Of a DNA stretch of 64,000 bases, positions 33,149 to 45,315 are shown one piece after another. A program made the translations under genes and the position numbers. Location: positions 25,008,001 to 25,072,000 of the forward strand of contig NC_072893.1 in NCBI RefSeq assembly GCF_027943255.1. Direction: 5' to 3'. Within the stretch, counting starts at the first letter, position 1. The number at the start of each line of letters is the position of its first letter. The notes under the pieces are model-generated. The model did not search any database. It was given only the letters and a program-made list of their open reading frames with translations, and had not been told where the DNA came from. This DNA is from Anastrepha obliqua. Taxonomy: Eukaryota > Arthropoda > Insecta > Diptera > Tephritidae.

Positions 33149-34927
33149 AAGAAATAGTAAATGTCCTGCCGACGCAAGGATTATGGGTGTTAAGTATTTT
33201 AAATACATCGCATTTCAAGAGGGTTAAACTGTAGCTCCTGGTATTGATTATCAAATGTTCATAGAAGTCTAAAATGTTGCATTGCCTGTAAGTACCGCTA
33301 TTAAAGTAATTCAAGCCCCTTATTTTCAGTGCCATACTTCACTTTTATTGGCTTGAACTGCTTGACACACCAATAATGTTTAAAATTTATGGCTTTCTGT
33401 TCTCGATAATAAATAACTGAAGATAATTAGGCGCTCTCGTTTTGCTGCCACCACAACATTTCTTGGCAATCATTCAACCACAAAAAACAGGCGCGTTCAG
33501 TTGGCGCAAGTATTGGTTTTAGTGGTGAATTTCAAGGACAAAATGCCAAGGTGAAAGTAACTGCATGCTAATTACATAGGCAGATAAGCACCTGCATACA
33601 TAGCCCAACACATACAGCTATGAATACTGAAATAGAAGAATGTTGAGGCTTTTAAAGGCATATCACTTCGTTTCTAAGTGACCACCGATAAAATTTTAAA
33701 ACGTTAAATTATCTATGACATACAAATTTTACAAATCATTTCATCAGATATAAAAATTTGACGATCACTGAAATAATTATGGAACATCTTTTTAAAACTT
33801 AAAAAAAAAAACAATTGATTTGCACGGAAATGGATTTATTAATAAAGTTTCGTTTGAATTTATTGCGATTTTCCAAAAATTTAATTTTCACGAATGCAGG
33901 TCACAAATGTATTGACACCTCCTACGTTTCGGGGTTGGGTACTTTTTTTTGTTTTTTTTATATAAAAATGATTCTTAATTTTCTCAAAAAAAAAAAGCTA
34001 GCTTAATATATGTATCGAAGGCCTTCTCTTCTATCTAAAGATACGTATTTTCCTATTAACATCTAATTTCTGTAATTTGTAACTTACTTCAGAAGCAAAG
34101 TTTTTGTAACTTTATTTTGTTACTGGCTCAATGCTGCTCCAATGGGAGATAAAGTAAGCGATGATGATGATGTTGATTGGCTCAGACAACGAAAGAGTAT
34201 TTCGATATGAATCTCAAAAGTTATAGAGGCAACTCTTTTATGCGCAAATTAGTAAATCCTGGCCAAATTGTTATACAACATACTTATTTTCAATGGAAGA
34301 TGTATAAAATAAAGGGGAAGAAAAAAAATATTGTTTTCCAGATACGATGAAGGTCTGCATACGCCAAAGCTACTAACGGAGGGAGATCAAAGGCCATGCA
34401 CAGCCAAGCTTGAGGTCATCGTGATGTTTACCCTTCGTCATTTGATTTTTGAGAAGAAAAATATAATATATGCAGTGATACTAGACTCACTCACAACAAT
34501 GAAGGGGAGTTCGAAATTTAATTTAATCCATGTGATTCTAAGAAACTATATTCTAAGATCCTGCTGGATACTCTTTTTGATTTATGTCTACCTAAATTCA
34601 ATAAAAATTCATTCTCAATTTCAAAACGTTGTTTTTAGGTAAGGAGAATCGCGAACAAAGTTTAAAAGTTCACAGCAGATTGCCATATTTTGTGATTACA
34701 TAGCTCAAAAGTATTTATTTAATTAATTAATTAACATTATATATTTAAGATGAATACATAGAAAGAAAATTAAAAAAAAAATAGTCTCTGTTGAGTTCAA
34801 AAGTTACAAATACTCAAATCTATGCATTCTCTCCGACAGTAAGACTGAAATTTAAACAATAAATTCGCTTTAAGTAATCTCGAACTCAATTTGCGAGTAT
34901 TTTCAACTGCTGGAAGATCTTGCTAAC
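33149..34927. other. Non-coding DNA, no gene seen
   Basis: I find no domain-bearing frame. The open frame at 34331-34642 has no recognised similarity. A possible GATGATGATGATGTTGAT micro-repeat lies at 34160-34176. Confidence 0.5.
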
Positions 34928-34929
34928 TA

Positions 34930-36014
34930 CAGGCAGTCAAAAAAAGCTTTGGCACAGTGAGTTCGTTTTAACAATATTCATAAAGTTTTCCACGTAACAT
35001 TTTTTTTGTTAAGTGTGTATGACAATATGGATGTAATATTGTTTAAAATCTATAATACATTTTGTTTAAAATTCAAAACAAATAAGAATTTGTAACCTTT
35101 TACGTAAACATTTTTTTTTTGGTATTCTGTTTTATATTTCATTTAATTCCAGGTCTCTAAACCAACTCACTTAGAACATTGACTATCCATTGTGATGCCA
35201 CAAAAGCAGTTTACCTGCTACTCCTCGTTAAAGCATTTTGATCTGGCTGATCACTAAGATTGTCATCATCATTCAAACGTTCCCACGACAGTCGGTTCTA
35301 CGTTACCGGAACGACCCGGATTTATATCCGTCCAAAGACTGTCACTCCAGAAGCATTTATCCGTGCATGTATGGGAAATGTTTTTCTGCTACAACAACAA
35401 CAAAAACGATGTCAAAAATATCTACACCTAGTGGCATGTCACGCATCTGCAGTAGTCGAAATGAGGTTCGTTCAAACTTTAAGCTTTTTGACTTAAAAGG
35501 ACCACTGTCTGATCCAAGCAACTAACATAGAGACGTTTTTCCTTGACCTTACTTTCAGTAGTACCTAGCGTCCCATTTGTGAAAAAAATAATTCCAAAAA
35601 ATTATATGAAATTCCCAATTTTTGTACAACATTAAAATAAATTATAGAAAGGTGTTCAACAAAATTTCCAAATTTTTATTCAGAATTTAAAATGTTTCTC
35701 TGGTATGCAATTTTACAGCTCATTTCATTCAAGTGAAGCAGAGTGCAACCAAATTTGGAGTTTAATATATTTTTCTGCTGACGATATCTGCATTTTCTTC
35801 CCTATTTATCAGAAAATATGTTTAATCCCGAGTAAAAAGTTGGACGATTTAAAAAAATGTTTTTTTCAATGTTGTACACAGTTTGAAACATTAAAATATG
35901 TTGCTTTTGCTGTAATATGAACTATATTTTTTATATGAAATTAAAACTGGCATGCCAAACACTGCGAATGTTGCAAAAAAAAACGCAATGTGGCAATACT
36001 TTTTTGACTCACTG
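34930..36014. mobile_element. Tc1-type non-autonomous element with TA flanks
   Basis: The element is 1085 bp with TA at 34928-34929 and 36015-36016. The left end is CAGGCAGTCAAAAAAAGCTT followed by TGGCACA. The right end read inward is CAGTGAGTCAAAAAAGTATT followed by GCCACA. CAGTGACTCA-type ends also occur in the Tc1 fragment at 54097-54654. No transposase frame is visible. Another repeat with a CAA-rich tail (35225-35411) lies inside. Confidence 0.65.
35225..35411 (+). mobile_element. Short retroposon-like repeat with (CAA)n tail
   Basis: The sequence contains CGGTTCTACGTTACCGGAAC followed by GACCCGGATTTATATCCG, and ends in ACAACAACAACAAAAACG. From memory, similar text with a CAA tail is common in tephritid flies, but I cannot verify that here. 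It is probably a SINE or a LINE 3' end embedded in the Tc1-type element. Confidence 0.45.
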
Positions 36015-36317
36015 TATGTGTAATGGGATGCTGAATACTCCCAGATTCTAACTTTGATAGAGACTCCCTTCTTTAGACTTAATTTTCTTCTCTTAACCGG
36101 ATGTAAAGATTAGATTCATTATATAGAAATCCTCCCCGACACATTTCAGTGGTACTTCTAATTACCATTTTCTCTTTGCAAAAATGAATAGCAAAAAATG
36201 CAACTGTGTGAAAATAATGCCAGTATAAAGAGCAAATAAAACCACTCGAGACCAAAAAATTAACGCTTTCATGGCCACTAAAGCATACAAAAACAAATTT
36301 ACTCGTTACATGATACA

Positions 36318-37050
36318 AAAGACCGCAACGCCACGTAAAATGGTTCGAAAAGTGAGGAAGCGACTTGAGCAAAATCCCCGACGAAATTCCAATCAAATGG
36401 TAAAAGAACTGAGAATATCTGCCCGTAGCATCCGCGCATACTGAAAAATGATCTCAAAGGCAAGCCTTACAAGATCCAAAGGCACATGATCTCACACCAA
36501 AGCGGCAACAAGTCAGACTTGAAGATCGAAAGAGTTGCTTCGCTTGGCCGAAAGCGGCCAATTTCCAAATATTGTGTTTTCTGACGAGAAAATTTTTCAA
36601 TTTAAGCAATTCGTAAACTCTCAAAAACGATAGGGTTCATTTGATCGACTGCTTATACGAGAATTTCAGTCAGCGATTCGCCACCAGGAGGCAGCACCCG
36701 CCACAGGTAATGATTTGGGCCACTGTAGCCGCAGATGGGCGCTCTCCAATCATTTTCATCGAGCCTGGCGTCAAGGTAAATGCGAAATATTGTCGGGAAA
36801 GTATTCTGGAAGTTGCTTTGAAGCCGTGGGCAGACAAAAATTTCGGTGGCAGGCCATGGAGGTTTGAACAGGACTCGACACCGTCTCACAAAGCTCCAAA
36901 GTGAACCAAGAATGTCTAAAAAACAGAGTTCCAAACTTCATAACGTCCACACAGTGGACACAGTGGGTCTCAAAGAGACACGAATCCGATGGATTATTTT
37001 CTTTGGGCCATTTTAGAGAGCGAGGCCCGAAACGATGCTGGGACGTTTTT
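36318..37050 (+). pseudogene. DD37D mariner (maT-type) transposase, copy B, broken
   Basis: This is the same family as 21625-22591. In shifted frames it gives KTATPRKMVRKVRKRLEQNP, RRNSNQMVKELRISARSIR, then NIVFSDEKIFQFKQFVNSQK, which contains the first catalytic Asp that copy A lacks. From 36641 one frame runs FATRRQHPPQVMIWATVAAD, GRSPIIFIEPGVKVNAKYC and GGRPWRFEQDSTPSHKAPK with the second Asp. A frameshift separates the third Asp region (ESDGLFSLGHF is the shifted reading of PDANPMDYFLWAIL). It ends abruptly at about 37050, next to a LINE 3' end. Inactive. Confidence 0.82.
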
Positions 37051-37064
37051 CTACTTTCGCTTTA

Positions 37065-37425
37065 GTAGGTTAGGTTAGCCAGGTTGCTTGTCTAATACAA
37101 GACACTCAATGGCCCTAAAGCCCATTCTGATACCTGCATATGATTTCCATCCCCTAACCAAGTTGCTTAAACCACTTACATCTTTTTAAGAAAGTAACCA
37201 GTCCTTCTAGTGAGAAATTTTGCAAATTTCCCAGGTCTTCAAAGAAATAGTTGCCATGACTTCTTTGAAGTGCGAGACATTCGCAGAGGAGCTGTTGTAC
37301 CAACGAAATTTCTTCTTCATCTCCACAGCTTCTGCAGAAGACATTGTGAGGTACACCCATTCTGCTGGCTAGGGTGCCAGAGCCGATAGGGTACCAATAG
37401 CGCAGTGATCCGTCATAACACATTT
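37065..37425 (-). pseudogene. 5'-truncated LINE 3' end with zinc knuckle
   Basis: On the minus strand: YWYPIGSGTLASRMGVPHNV, FCRSCGDEEEISLVQQLLCE and CLALQRSHGNYFFEDLGNLQ, ending FLKRCKWFKQLG then stop at about 37154. The CxxC...C pattern is the C-terminal knuckle of LOA/R1-type ORF2, with the usual His replaced by Gln (QQLLCEC). The 3' untranslated part runs to 37065 and terminates in a TAACCTAACC-like tail, as in the intact LINE. Confidence 0.8.
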
Positions 37426-37429
37426 CACC

Positions 37430-40420
37430 AATTTCATTTTAATTACCTTATAATTTTTTCGTGCGGTATAGAATCTAATATTTTGTCGGGTTTTCACTAA
37501 TTTTCATTTGTTTTTTTTCTTTCTTAATTTTCATAAATTTTTTCTCAAAATATATAAAAAAGAGTGCATGTAGCGTAGTACACATAACAGAAGTGAAACT
37601 TTCGAGGCAGACAAAGAAAGAGGGAGAGACCCGAGAGAGAGAGAAAGAATATATATCTAAATAAATTCACAACATTTGCAGAGAATACAAATAGATAAAA
37701 TTTACAAAAAACGGAGAAGAGTCGACCGATGTAGGTAAATGCCGGATACCAAAAAAATTGGGACCAAAAAACGCCCTAACAGTAGGCACCAAGGAAATAT
37801 AACGCCAAAAAGTAGGCACCAAAAATATATTTCCTACAAGTTTGCGCCAAAAAGTAGGCAGTGTTATTTCTCACCAGAAATTAGCAACCACAAGGAAAAA
37901 CTCAGGAAAAATAGCCTTAAGTGTATCTAAGATATACACATATATAAGGTGTAGCTCTCTCTCATTTTCCTCTAAGTTATATCTCTTTTCTCTCTCGCGG
38001 AACGAAAATGCCCAAACCGTTGCATGGCCTTGAAATTTTACTCTCCATTCACGCATGTCCATCGACGCCTAAGAAGTTTCGCTTTAAAAAAATCACAAAA
38101 ATTCTTTAAAAAAATATCGTACAAGAAAAATTCAGAACATCATCAGGGAAAAAATTATCAAAAATCCACGAGAGTTTTGAGCCACTTCAAACGCTCACTT
38201 TATTACAGTAAAATTGAATGGGCTATGAAGCTGACTACTCTACTTCTTTCTAGAAACTCTGCCTAAAATTTTGACTAAAAAAAATGCTTCCCCATAGGTC
38301 TTTTCCCGGCGAAAGTAGTGGAAGAAAATCGCAAACATATGGGAAGTTCATCTTTTTTTCATACCCAGAAATCTTCGTGACGGTATTCAAAGAAAGATTC
38401 ACTAAACTAGTTTGAAGTTTTGATGAAAATATTTACATTTTTATAAATTTTGCACAAAGTTTAAAACTTTGATTCATGATCATAGATGCAACTGCTTGAC
38501 TTTAAATATTGCGTATCCCCCACACCAACCACCACTTCGACTACTTTTTCGTGCGAACAGCCACAGTTTACTGGAAAATTCTTACACGTGTAAGGACATG
38601 GCGGTGCGAAGAATTTGCATAATTTTTTGGTTCAGTGCAGCAGCAGCAACGCCGAGTACTCGTGCAATTACATTCACACATTCCCCATGCGCACACACAC
38701 ACCGATGTATACTTAGAAGACAATATTGCAAGTGACGCGTGGCACTCGAGCTGCATCTTAGTATTGTTTTTTGTTGTTGCACGTACAATGCAATAAGTGA
38801 AAAGGTATGTATGAATGTGGCAGCACGTGGGCAGCATACACACCTACACACATGCATATGTACGTATGTATGTATGTATGTGGATATATGTGCCAACAAA
38901 GTCAGCCGCAGGTAAGTTAAAAGCAACATTGCAAACATTTCATATGAAAAAATCGAGGGTGCGAGCGCGCGCACAAGAAGAGAGCCGGCAGAGGCCAGAG
39001 GGGCTGTACACAACGCACAACCTTGATTGAAGTGATCCATACTGAAACGGAAGCTGACATTTGCATTTCAGAGCATAAAAGGATATAAAATGCATTATAC
39101 GAGAACTGGCGGCAGTTAGAACAGCAAAGGAAGCGGAGACGGAGGCGGAGACGGACGGCAGCACTGCAATGATATTGCAACTTTTCACAATGCACTCGAG
39201 TGGATGTGGATGTGAATGTGGTGGGGGCGGCGAGGTGGGTGCGTGTGGTGCTTCTACGAGATGTGTTTTTGCCATTGCGACAAGTCATTTGTGGTGCGCC
39301 TAAGTTTTGATGGGCGGATGTCCACTCATACGAGTGAGTAAGTGACAAGTGGCGCTAAAATGTGGCAGCACAAAAAAAAAGAAAAAACCATAAAATATAC
39401 ACCCATACAGCTGCAAAACCTAAGCAAACAACCATTTCTATTTATTTTCTTCTTTTTGTTGTTGTTTTTGCTTTTGTGTGCAATAAGTTATTAGTGTACT
39501 CAGCGTCAACATTTGCATCTAAACAAATTTCAGTGGCAGTAGCAGTTATTGCTTGCTTTGAAATGCGCCCAAGGCAGCCTGCACACAGCTGTAGTTTGCG
39601 CCTGCGTAAAATAAGGGCAAGCCACATTTTATTTTGTTAGTGTTTTTTTTTTCATGTTTTTAATGGTGAAGTGCACGCCAGGTCGAACTAAGTAAAAAGT
39701 TTCTTTTTTTTCGTCGGTTGTGGGCCACTGAAATAATTTGAGTTGAAAAAAAAAAACACTTTCCTTTTTTGATGTATTTTTCTCTTAATTTCATGGCAAC
39801 ACAAAACAATATTTGTAGGCGCATATACAGTTGCGGACATTGAAATACAAACAGGTCGCTGGCATCAACTTTTTTTTCCTTGTTCACTCTTCTCGGAAGC
39901 ATAGGGCATCAACAAGACTTGGCTTGTATGGATTTCGTTAATCTATTTTGATTTCTGACAGGATATGTGATTAGCCTGCCGCTACCAATCCTTGGTAGTG
40001 GGAATGCCCACCTGTCATTGCTTAGGAACATCGCCTTCTTACTACTTAGAGCGCCATCTGTGTTTCACATTTTTCTGCAAAAGGATCGCACAGATGGTTG
40101 AGGACTTCGCTAACTTTGGTGTGTCTGCGATTGCCCGCTTCTTCTTGCTGGCGCCACTGATGCATTGTGTAACTGTGTGTTTTTTCTTTGTTTTTGCTTC
40201 TTTTAGCAGCCACTGTACGGGAGTAAGGATGAGAAGGATTAGTTTTTTGCGGTTGAGGAATGAGAATTTTTTTTGGTTTTTTTTTTTTTTTTAAAGAAGG
40301 AAAGTATGTAAATTTGCAAAAGTGTGAGGACCGTGACTTTAAAAAAATATTTAAGGCAAAAATCCCCATGCGAAAGGAATGGGATTTGAATTCAGCAGTC
40401 AAAAGAAAATACAACTGCAC
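37430..40420. other. Non-coding DNA with GA, GTAT and T-run simple repeats
   Basis: No host gene is recognised. There is a GA-rich block at 37615-37650, a short repeat AAAAAGTAGGCACCAA at 37780-37860, and (GTAT)n near 38863-38880. Long frames at 38582-39348 on the minus strand are rich in Cys, His and Tyr because they read CA/TG repeats, and they are not credible genes. The segment 38150-38270 matches the dispersed repeat noted in the findings. Confidence 0.5.
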
Positions 40421-40429
40421 TTTACTCTG

Positions 40430-40762
40430 GGGCAGTGCGCCAACCGAAATCCCATCAGTCTTCTTCATCATATCAACAGCTCTCTGGCTGGCTATTGATA
40501 TCTGCCTGTTGGAGGTCTCATAATGGCATCAAAACGGTTCAGAGCTACTTGTGGAGTGCCAGACTGGCACTTTAACCATTTCACCTACCTACCTTACACT
40601 GACGGATCCAGTATGGATTGCTACGTCGGCGCCGGCCTATATTCGAAAGACCTCGCAACTTCCAAGTCTTTTGGCCTGGGGAATTTTCAGGCAGAAGTTC
40701 CCGGGATAAGAGAAGCTTGCCGGAAAATAGAAACCATCCACAACAACTACCCGAAGTTTTTA
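40430..40762 (+). pseudogene. LINE RNase H fragment cut by a mariner
   Basis: The plus strand reads YTDGSSMDCYVGAGLYSKDL, then ATSKSFGLGNFQAEVPGIRE and ACRKIETI. The D of TDGS and the E of FQAEV are the first two catalytic residues of RNase H, in the order seen in the intact LINE (D922, E957). Upstream to about 40430 the shifted text may be the end of the RT thumb. The fragment stops at TA 40761-40762, where the mariner at 40763 inserted. Confidence 0.75.
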
Positions 40763-41365
40763 TTAGGTGCGCAACTAAATTCTCACTGTTTTTTTTTTTA
40801 TGAAAATACAATTTTATTCTAAAAAAATGGTTACAATTGAATCATTGCAAGTATTGTCCAACGCTGGCTACTACTTTTTCCCATATTTCTGGTAGATCTC
40901 GTATACCGTCGCAGTAAAACTGTGCATCTTTTGAAGCTATCCACGGATCAAGGCATTTCTTGATGTCTTCATATGAATGGAACTGGTCAGCTAGATGGTC
41001 TGCCATCGATCGGAACAGGTAATAATCGGACGGCGCAATATCTGGAGAATATGGCGAGTGGGGTAGGATTTCCCATTTCAGTGTTTCGAGGTAGGTTTTA
41101 ACGGGTTTGGCAATGTGAGGCCGAGCATTGTCATGCTGTATAATTTATTTTTCATGCCTCTCCTCGTATTGCGGCCGTTTCTCGCGCAGTGCTCGGCTCA
41201 GTCGCATCAATTGAAGTCGATACCGATCCCTAGTGATGGTTTCGCTTGGTTTTAACAGTTCATGAATAAATAACACCAACTTGGTCCCACCAAATACATA
41301 GCATAACCTTCGCAGCGTGAATATTCGGCAGACGCAATGACGTGGAAGCATGGCCAGGCAGTCCG
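40763..41365 (-). pseudogene. Mariner transposase, C-terminal two thirds, DD34D
   Basis: On the minus strand: GHAST-type linker, PNIHAAKVMLCIWWDQ, ELLKPSETITRDRYRLQLMR, LSRALREKRPQYEERHEK, then after a stop IIQHDNARPHIAKPVKTYLE (second Asp) and HSPYSPDIAPSDYYLFRSMA (third Asp), 34 residues apart. It ends WEKVVASVGQYLQ. The first Asp and the HTH domain are missing. The 3' inverted end TTAGGTGCGCAACTAAATTC lies at 40763 next to TA. It inserted into a LINE RNase H sequence. Confidence 0.85.
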
Positions 41366-41408
41366 CATTCGTCGAATACGCCCTGAACATCGCGAGGGAG
41401 GAAGCTGA

Positions 41409-41760
41409 CGCTTATTGCATGATATTGCGCCATCTCATCGATCCAGTCTTACTATTGATTTTTTGACTAGAAATCGCATTTTAACCATCAATCACTCACC
41501 GTGTTCACCTGATATGGCTCCCTGTGACTTCTACTTATGCGGAAAATTGCATTTGGCCATGAAAGAAAAACGTTTCGCGTCCGTAGAGGGCTTGTACCGA
41601 CATCCTGAAGGGCATTCCGGATTAGGGTCAATAACCTGAAACACGTTCGAAAAGCTTTTAGATCGCGCAAAACAGTGTTTTGAGGCCAGAGGAGACTATT
41701 TTGAATAAAAAAAACTTCGAAGTTATCAGAGTTATCAAGTTAGCTCAGTCTTGTTTATTT
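41409..41760 (+). pseudogene. A second, different mariner transposase, C-terminal third
   Basis: The plus strand reads LHDIAPSHRSSLTIDFLTRN, ILTINHSPCSPDMAPCDFYL and KLHLAMKEKRFASVEGL, then after a stop EKLLDRAKQCFEARGDYFE. The D of LHDIAPSH and the last D of SPDMAPCD are 34 residues apart, hence DD34D. The sequence is clearly distinct from the neighbour at 40763-41365. It is truncated on the left and points the other way, so the two mariners are back to back. Confidence 0.8.
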
Positions 41761-43780
41761 TGGACTTCACCTTATATATATTTAATTTCTAGTTTTCAGG
41801 CAATCCACCGCCGCTGCTTGAAAGAAAATATCTGCCTGAGAACGGCTGCAATATCTCCATGTCAGCGAAAATCCCAACACTTTTTATTTGGCTTGAAAAG
41901 AATTGCGCTTCTTGAGTTGAATGGGTGGGTCAAAAAATAACAATCTTCGATGAGAGAATACAGAAGCTTATTTATGATACATTGCGGTGAATTTGACAGA
42001 ATCAGCTGTTGAACTGACGTATGTGGGCAATTCTAGATTTTTGTAAATGTTTTTTATTTTATTTTTTCGTTTTCAAATAGCTCTTTTTTTCAATTTCTAG
42101 TCTTTATTTCTACTGTTTTCCATATTTATATTATCCTAACTTCACTTTTTATTTCTCCTTACAAAACTTCGCTATTTTCACCCCTTATGCTTAGCTATAA
42201 CAAACACCTCAACTACAATTACATGGCATCAAAGTGGAGTCAGTTTTTCAGTTCAATTTGCGTAATCTCGAACACTCGCAATCCGCAAATTTCTGCCAGC
42301 GAAGTTTCAAATTAAACTGATGGATTGTATTGAATTCCAAAACTAATTAATTTATTAAAAATTACCAGAAAAAATAAGCTGCATCAGCATTTTCTCTCTA
42401 CTTTTCATCGTGTACAGAACCCCCTTCCGCAACACTCGATGGTGTATTTCCCGCTATTGACAGCCTTATTAGCGGGGGATAATGGAAATGGGGGTAAATA
42501 AAATATATTCGAAAGCTGATAATAAAATTCCCTTCAATGTTCTGCAGAGGCCTGTGAATTGAAAATCACAAACAGACAGCCCAATTCTATTTATATATTA
42601 TAGATTTAATCTAATTTGCATTTATTTGATACTCATACAAAAATACCTTTCAAATTTAATTCATCTCTTCTATTTATTCCCCAAATTATTTTAAGAATTC
42701 ATTTAGTTTCATTCGATTAACACAACCACCCACACCACCACTTCCCCTTGAACATTTTTCTCTCACCAACAACACCTCAAAAATTCTACAAACCCGCTCT
42801 GTCGCACTCTGTATTCCCTACGCTTTATTGCTGCCGCTTTCGGTGCCAGGCGTTGCAGACCATTTATCCTGTGTAATTTGACGCGCACGAATGATATTCG
42901 CTGACCAAATGTAACACATACCCTGCAAGTGCACACACACACGCGCGCACACACACGCACACTTACGGGTATTTGAATATAAATTCTCACATTAATTTTC
43001 AAAACCGCAGCCACTGCAATGCATAGCATTAAATTCATTTATTTCCATTTCAAATTTTCTGCTGGTTGCCGCGAATTCAGAAATTAATTGCTTGTAATGG
43101 CTTTGGCAGAGCAGCAACAGCAAAGTGGGTGTTTGATCGTACAATTCCATTGCGTGGGACAGGACAGTGGGACACTCACTGTTAAAGCGAGCAGTGAGAC
43201 AGGGTGTCAAGTAATGTTGGTGCCCCTTTTTGGAAGGTGTTGGAGCAGTGGATGGGTAGGGCTTTACTACTTTCTGCGCTTTCTGCTACAGGCTGTTAAA
43301 TTATTAAAACATCCTGGCGCACGCTTTATTCATTCAAAATTGGTAGGATATACATATTTTTAATCTTCGTGAACTAAATTCGAATTTTTATATTCCAAAT
43401 TTGCTACTCACGTCGTGATAACTTTTGCGATTCACGTAAAGGGTAAGTGAATTTATTTTATTTAAAGTCAAGCATTTCTTGTGTTGGAAGTTATAAGTAA
43501 AGCCTGACTGATATATAAGCCGACTCAGTCGGAAAACTTTGATGCGGAATGTTAATGGATGTCCGGAGTGTACAAAAATTGGGAAAAATATACATAAAAG
43601 TAATCTGCTTAAAGTGCTTATTTTGCATGACAGCCAGAGTAGCCAAGGGCCGTACAATTAATCAGTGAAACATAAACTATAAAACAATAACTCAAACAAG
43701 GTGTACGCAGTCAATTCAATTTTGGTATAAAAATTGGAAGTTCAAAGAGACAAAAAACTCTCATTGATTTTCGACAGTAT
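41761..43780. other. Non-coding DNA, no gene seen
   Basis: The stretch has AT-rich DNA and a (CA/CG) run at 42932-42963. Open frames such as 43088-43363 have no recognised domain. Confidence 0.5.
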
Positions 43781-44625
43781 TTTTCCAAAAAAAAAAAATA
43801 TATATATACAAATTAAACAAAAAATTAAAAACAAAAATTAAAAAAAAAGTTAAAAAAAAAATTAAAAAAATGTAAATAAAAATAAAAAATAGAAAAACGA
43901 AATAAATAAATAAAAATACAATATTAAAAAAAAAATTAAAAAATAAACTAAATAAAAAAATTAAAACAAATTAAAAAAAAAACAAGAAAACATTAAAAAA
44001 AATTAATATAAAATACAAAAACATAAATAAAAAAATTTAAAAACAAAAAAAGAAGTTGAACAAATATTTCGAAACACATTAAAAACAAAAAAAGAATTAA
44101 AATAAAAACAAAAAAAACAAAAAAAACAGAAACAAAAACAAAAACCCAAAAGAAAAAAATATTAATTTTTAAATGTAAAAACAAAAAACAAGAAAAAACA
44201 CAAAAACATAAAAAAATTAATTTAAAATTTCTTACAAAATATTTTATATTTCATCAAAAATGATCAAACTAGAAAAATACCCCAAACAAAAACGCACCCT
44301 GTATCTGCCTACAGTTCTACTTCTAAATTATTCCGAATAAATTAAGCCATTAATGAAAACAAATTAGGCTGGCAAAAGGAAAAAAAGGATTAACGAAGGA
44401 AAAAATTATGAAATTAACCAGAATTCAAAAAAAAAAAATTGTGTACGCAGTTTTACAGTTCAAAATGGCTAAGAATTCTCATTGATTTTAAATGTTTTTT
44501 ACTAAAAGAATGCCTAAAAACCTAAAAAACAACTTTAAATAAAATTTCAAAAAATATAATATATGTATTTCGAAAAAAAGATTATTCTATAAACATTTCA
44601 TTCCACAAAAAAAAAACAAATACAA
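43781..44625. repeat. A-rich degenerate DNA with half of a ~890-bp duplication
   Basis: Up to about 44220 the plus strand is almost only A and T, in AAAATTAAAAAA and AAATAAATAAAAA patterns. From 44223 to 44425 is a less biased stretch (CACCCTGTATCTGCC, TAAATTAAGCCATTAATGAA, AACAAATTAGGCTGG) that recurs at 45108-45315. Confidence 0.75.
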
Positions 44626-44633
44626 AAAAATTA

Positions 44634-44928
44634 GATGATTAATTTTGCGCCACCTTGTATTTCATAGAAAAATACGCAAAAACTTATTTAAGTTTCTGAT
44701 ATCCTAAAAGAATTACAGTCTTGAAAAAAAGATTATCCTATAGAGAATACATAAACAAAGGATGATTAATTTTGCGCCACTTTCTATTTTATAAAAAAAA
44801 TTGACTAGCCTATAAAAATTATATTAAAAAGGGTGCTTAATTTTGCGCCACTTTGTATTTTATAAAAAAAAATTTACTATCCTATCAAAATTATATTAAG
44901 AAGGGTGATTAATTTCGCGCCACCTTGT
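44634..44928 (-). repeat. Small array of GGTGGCGC-family MITE ends, inverted orientation
   Basis: Four ends read GATGATTAATTTTGCGCCAC followed by CTTGTATTTCATAGAAA on the plus strand, near 44634, 44760, 44832 and 44905. This is the reverse complement of the units at 46657-48590. The internal text (TATCCTATNAAAATTATATTAA) matches the short units of that array (TATAATCTTTATAGGATA reversed). The two arrays therefore face each other across about 1.7 kb. Confidence 0.8.
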
Positions 44929-45107
44929 ATGTCATAGAAAAAATACGCAAAAAAGCAAAAACGCGCGTAAAGGTAATAAAGATTTCTTTCACTTAAAATA
45001 TTTCTTTTTTTTTATTCCACAAAAAAGTTATTCAGAAACAAAATGGAACAAATATAAAATCTCTTTTTTTTGAATTAAAAAGAAAATATAAAAATAATAA
45101 TTAATTT

Positions 45108-45315
45108 AGAAATGCTTACAAAATATTTTATATTTCATTGAAAAGTACCAAAAAAATACATTAAACAAAAAGCACACCCTGTATCTGTCCACTACTGCAA
45201 TTCTATTTCTAAATTATGCAGAATAAATTAAGCCATTAATGAAAACAAATTAGGCTGGTAAGAGGAAAAAAAATAATTTTCAAAGGAAAAATATTAAAAA
45301 ATTTACCAGAATTTA
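45108..45315 (+). repeat. Second copy of the segment at 44223-44425
   Basis: The blocks ACAAAATATTTTATATTTCA, GCACACCCTGTATCTGTCC, TAAATTAAGCCATTAATGAA and AACAAATTAGGCTGGTAAGA repeat the order seen at 44223-44425, with indels and substitutions. The offset is about 890 bp and the inverted MITE array lies between the two copies. Confidence 0.75.

Noticed and set aside
38582..39348. Minus-strand open frames of 143-152 codons
   Set aside because: They read through CA/TG and CAA repeats, and the peptides are His/Cys/Tyr-rich with no recognisable family.
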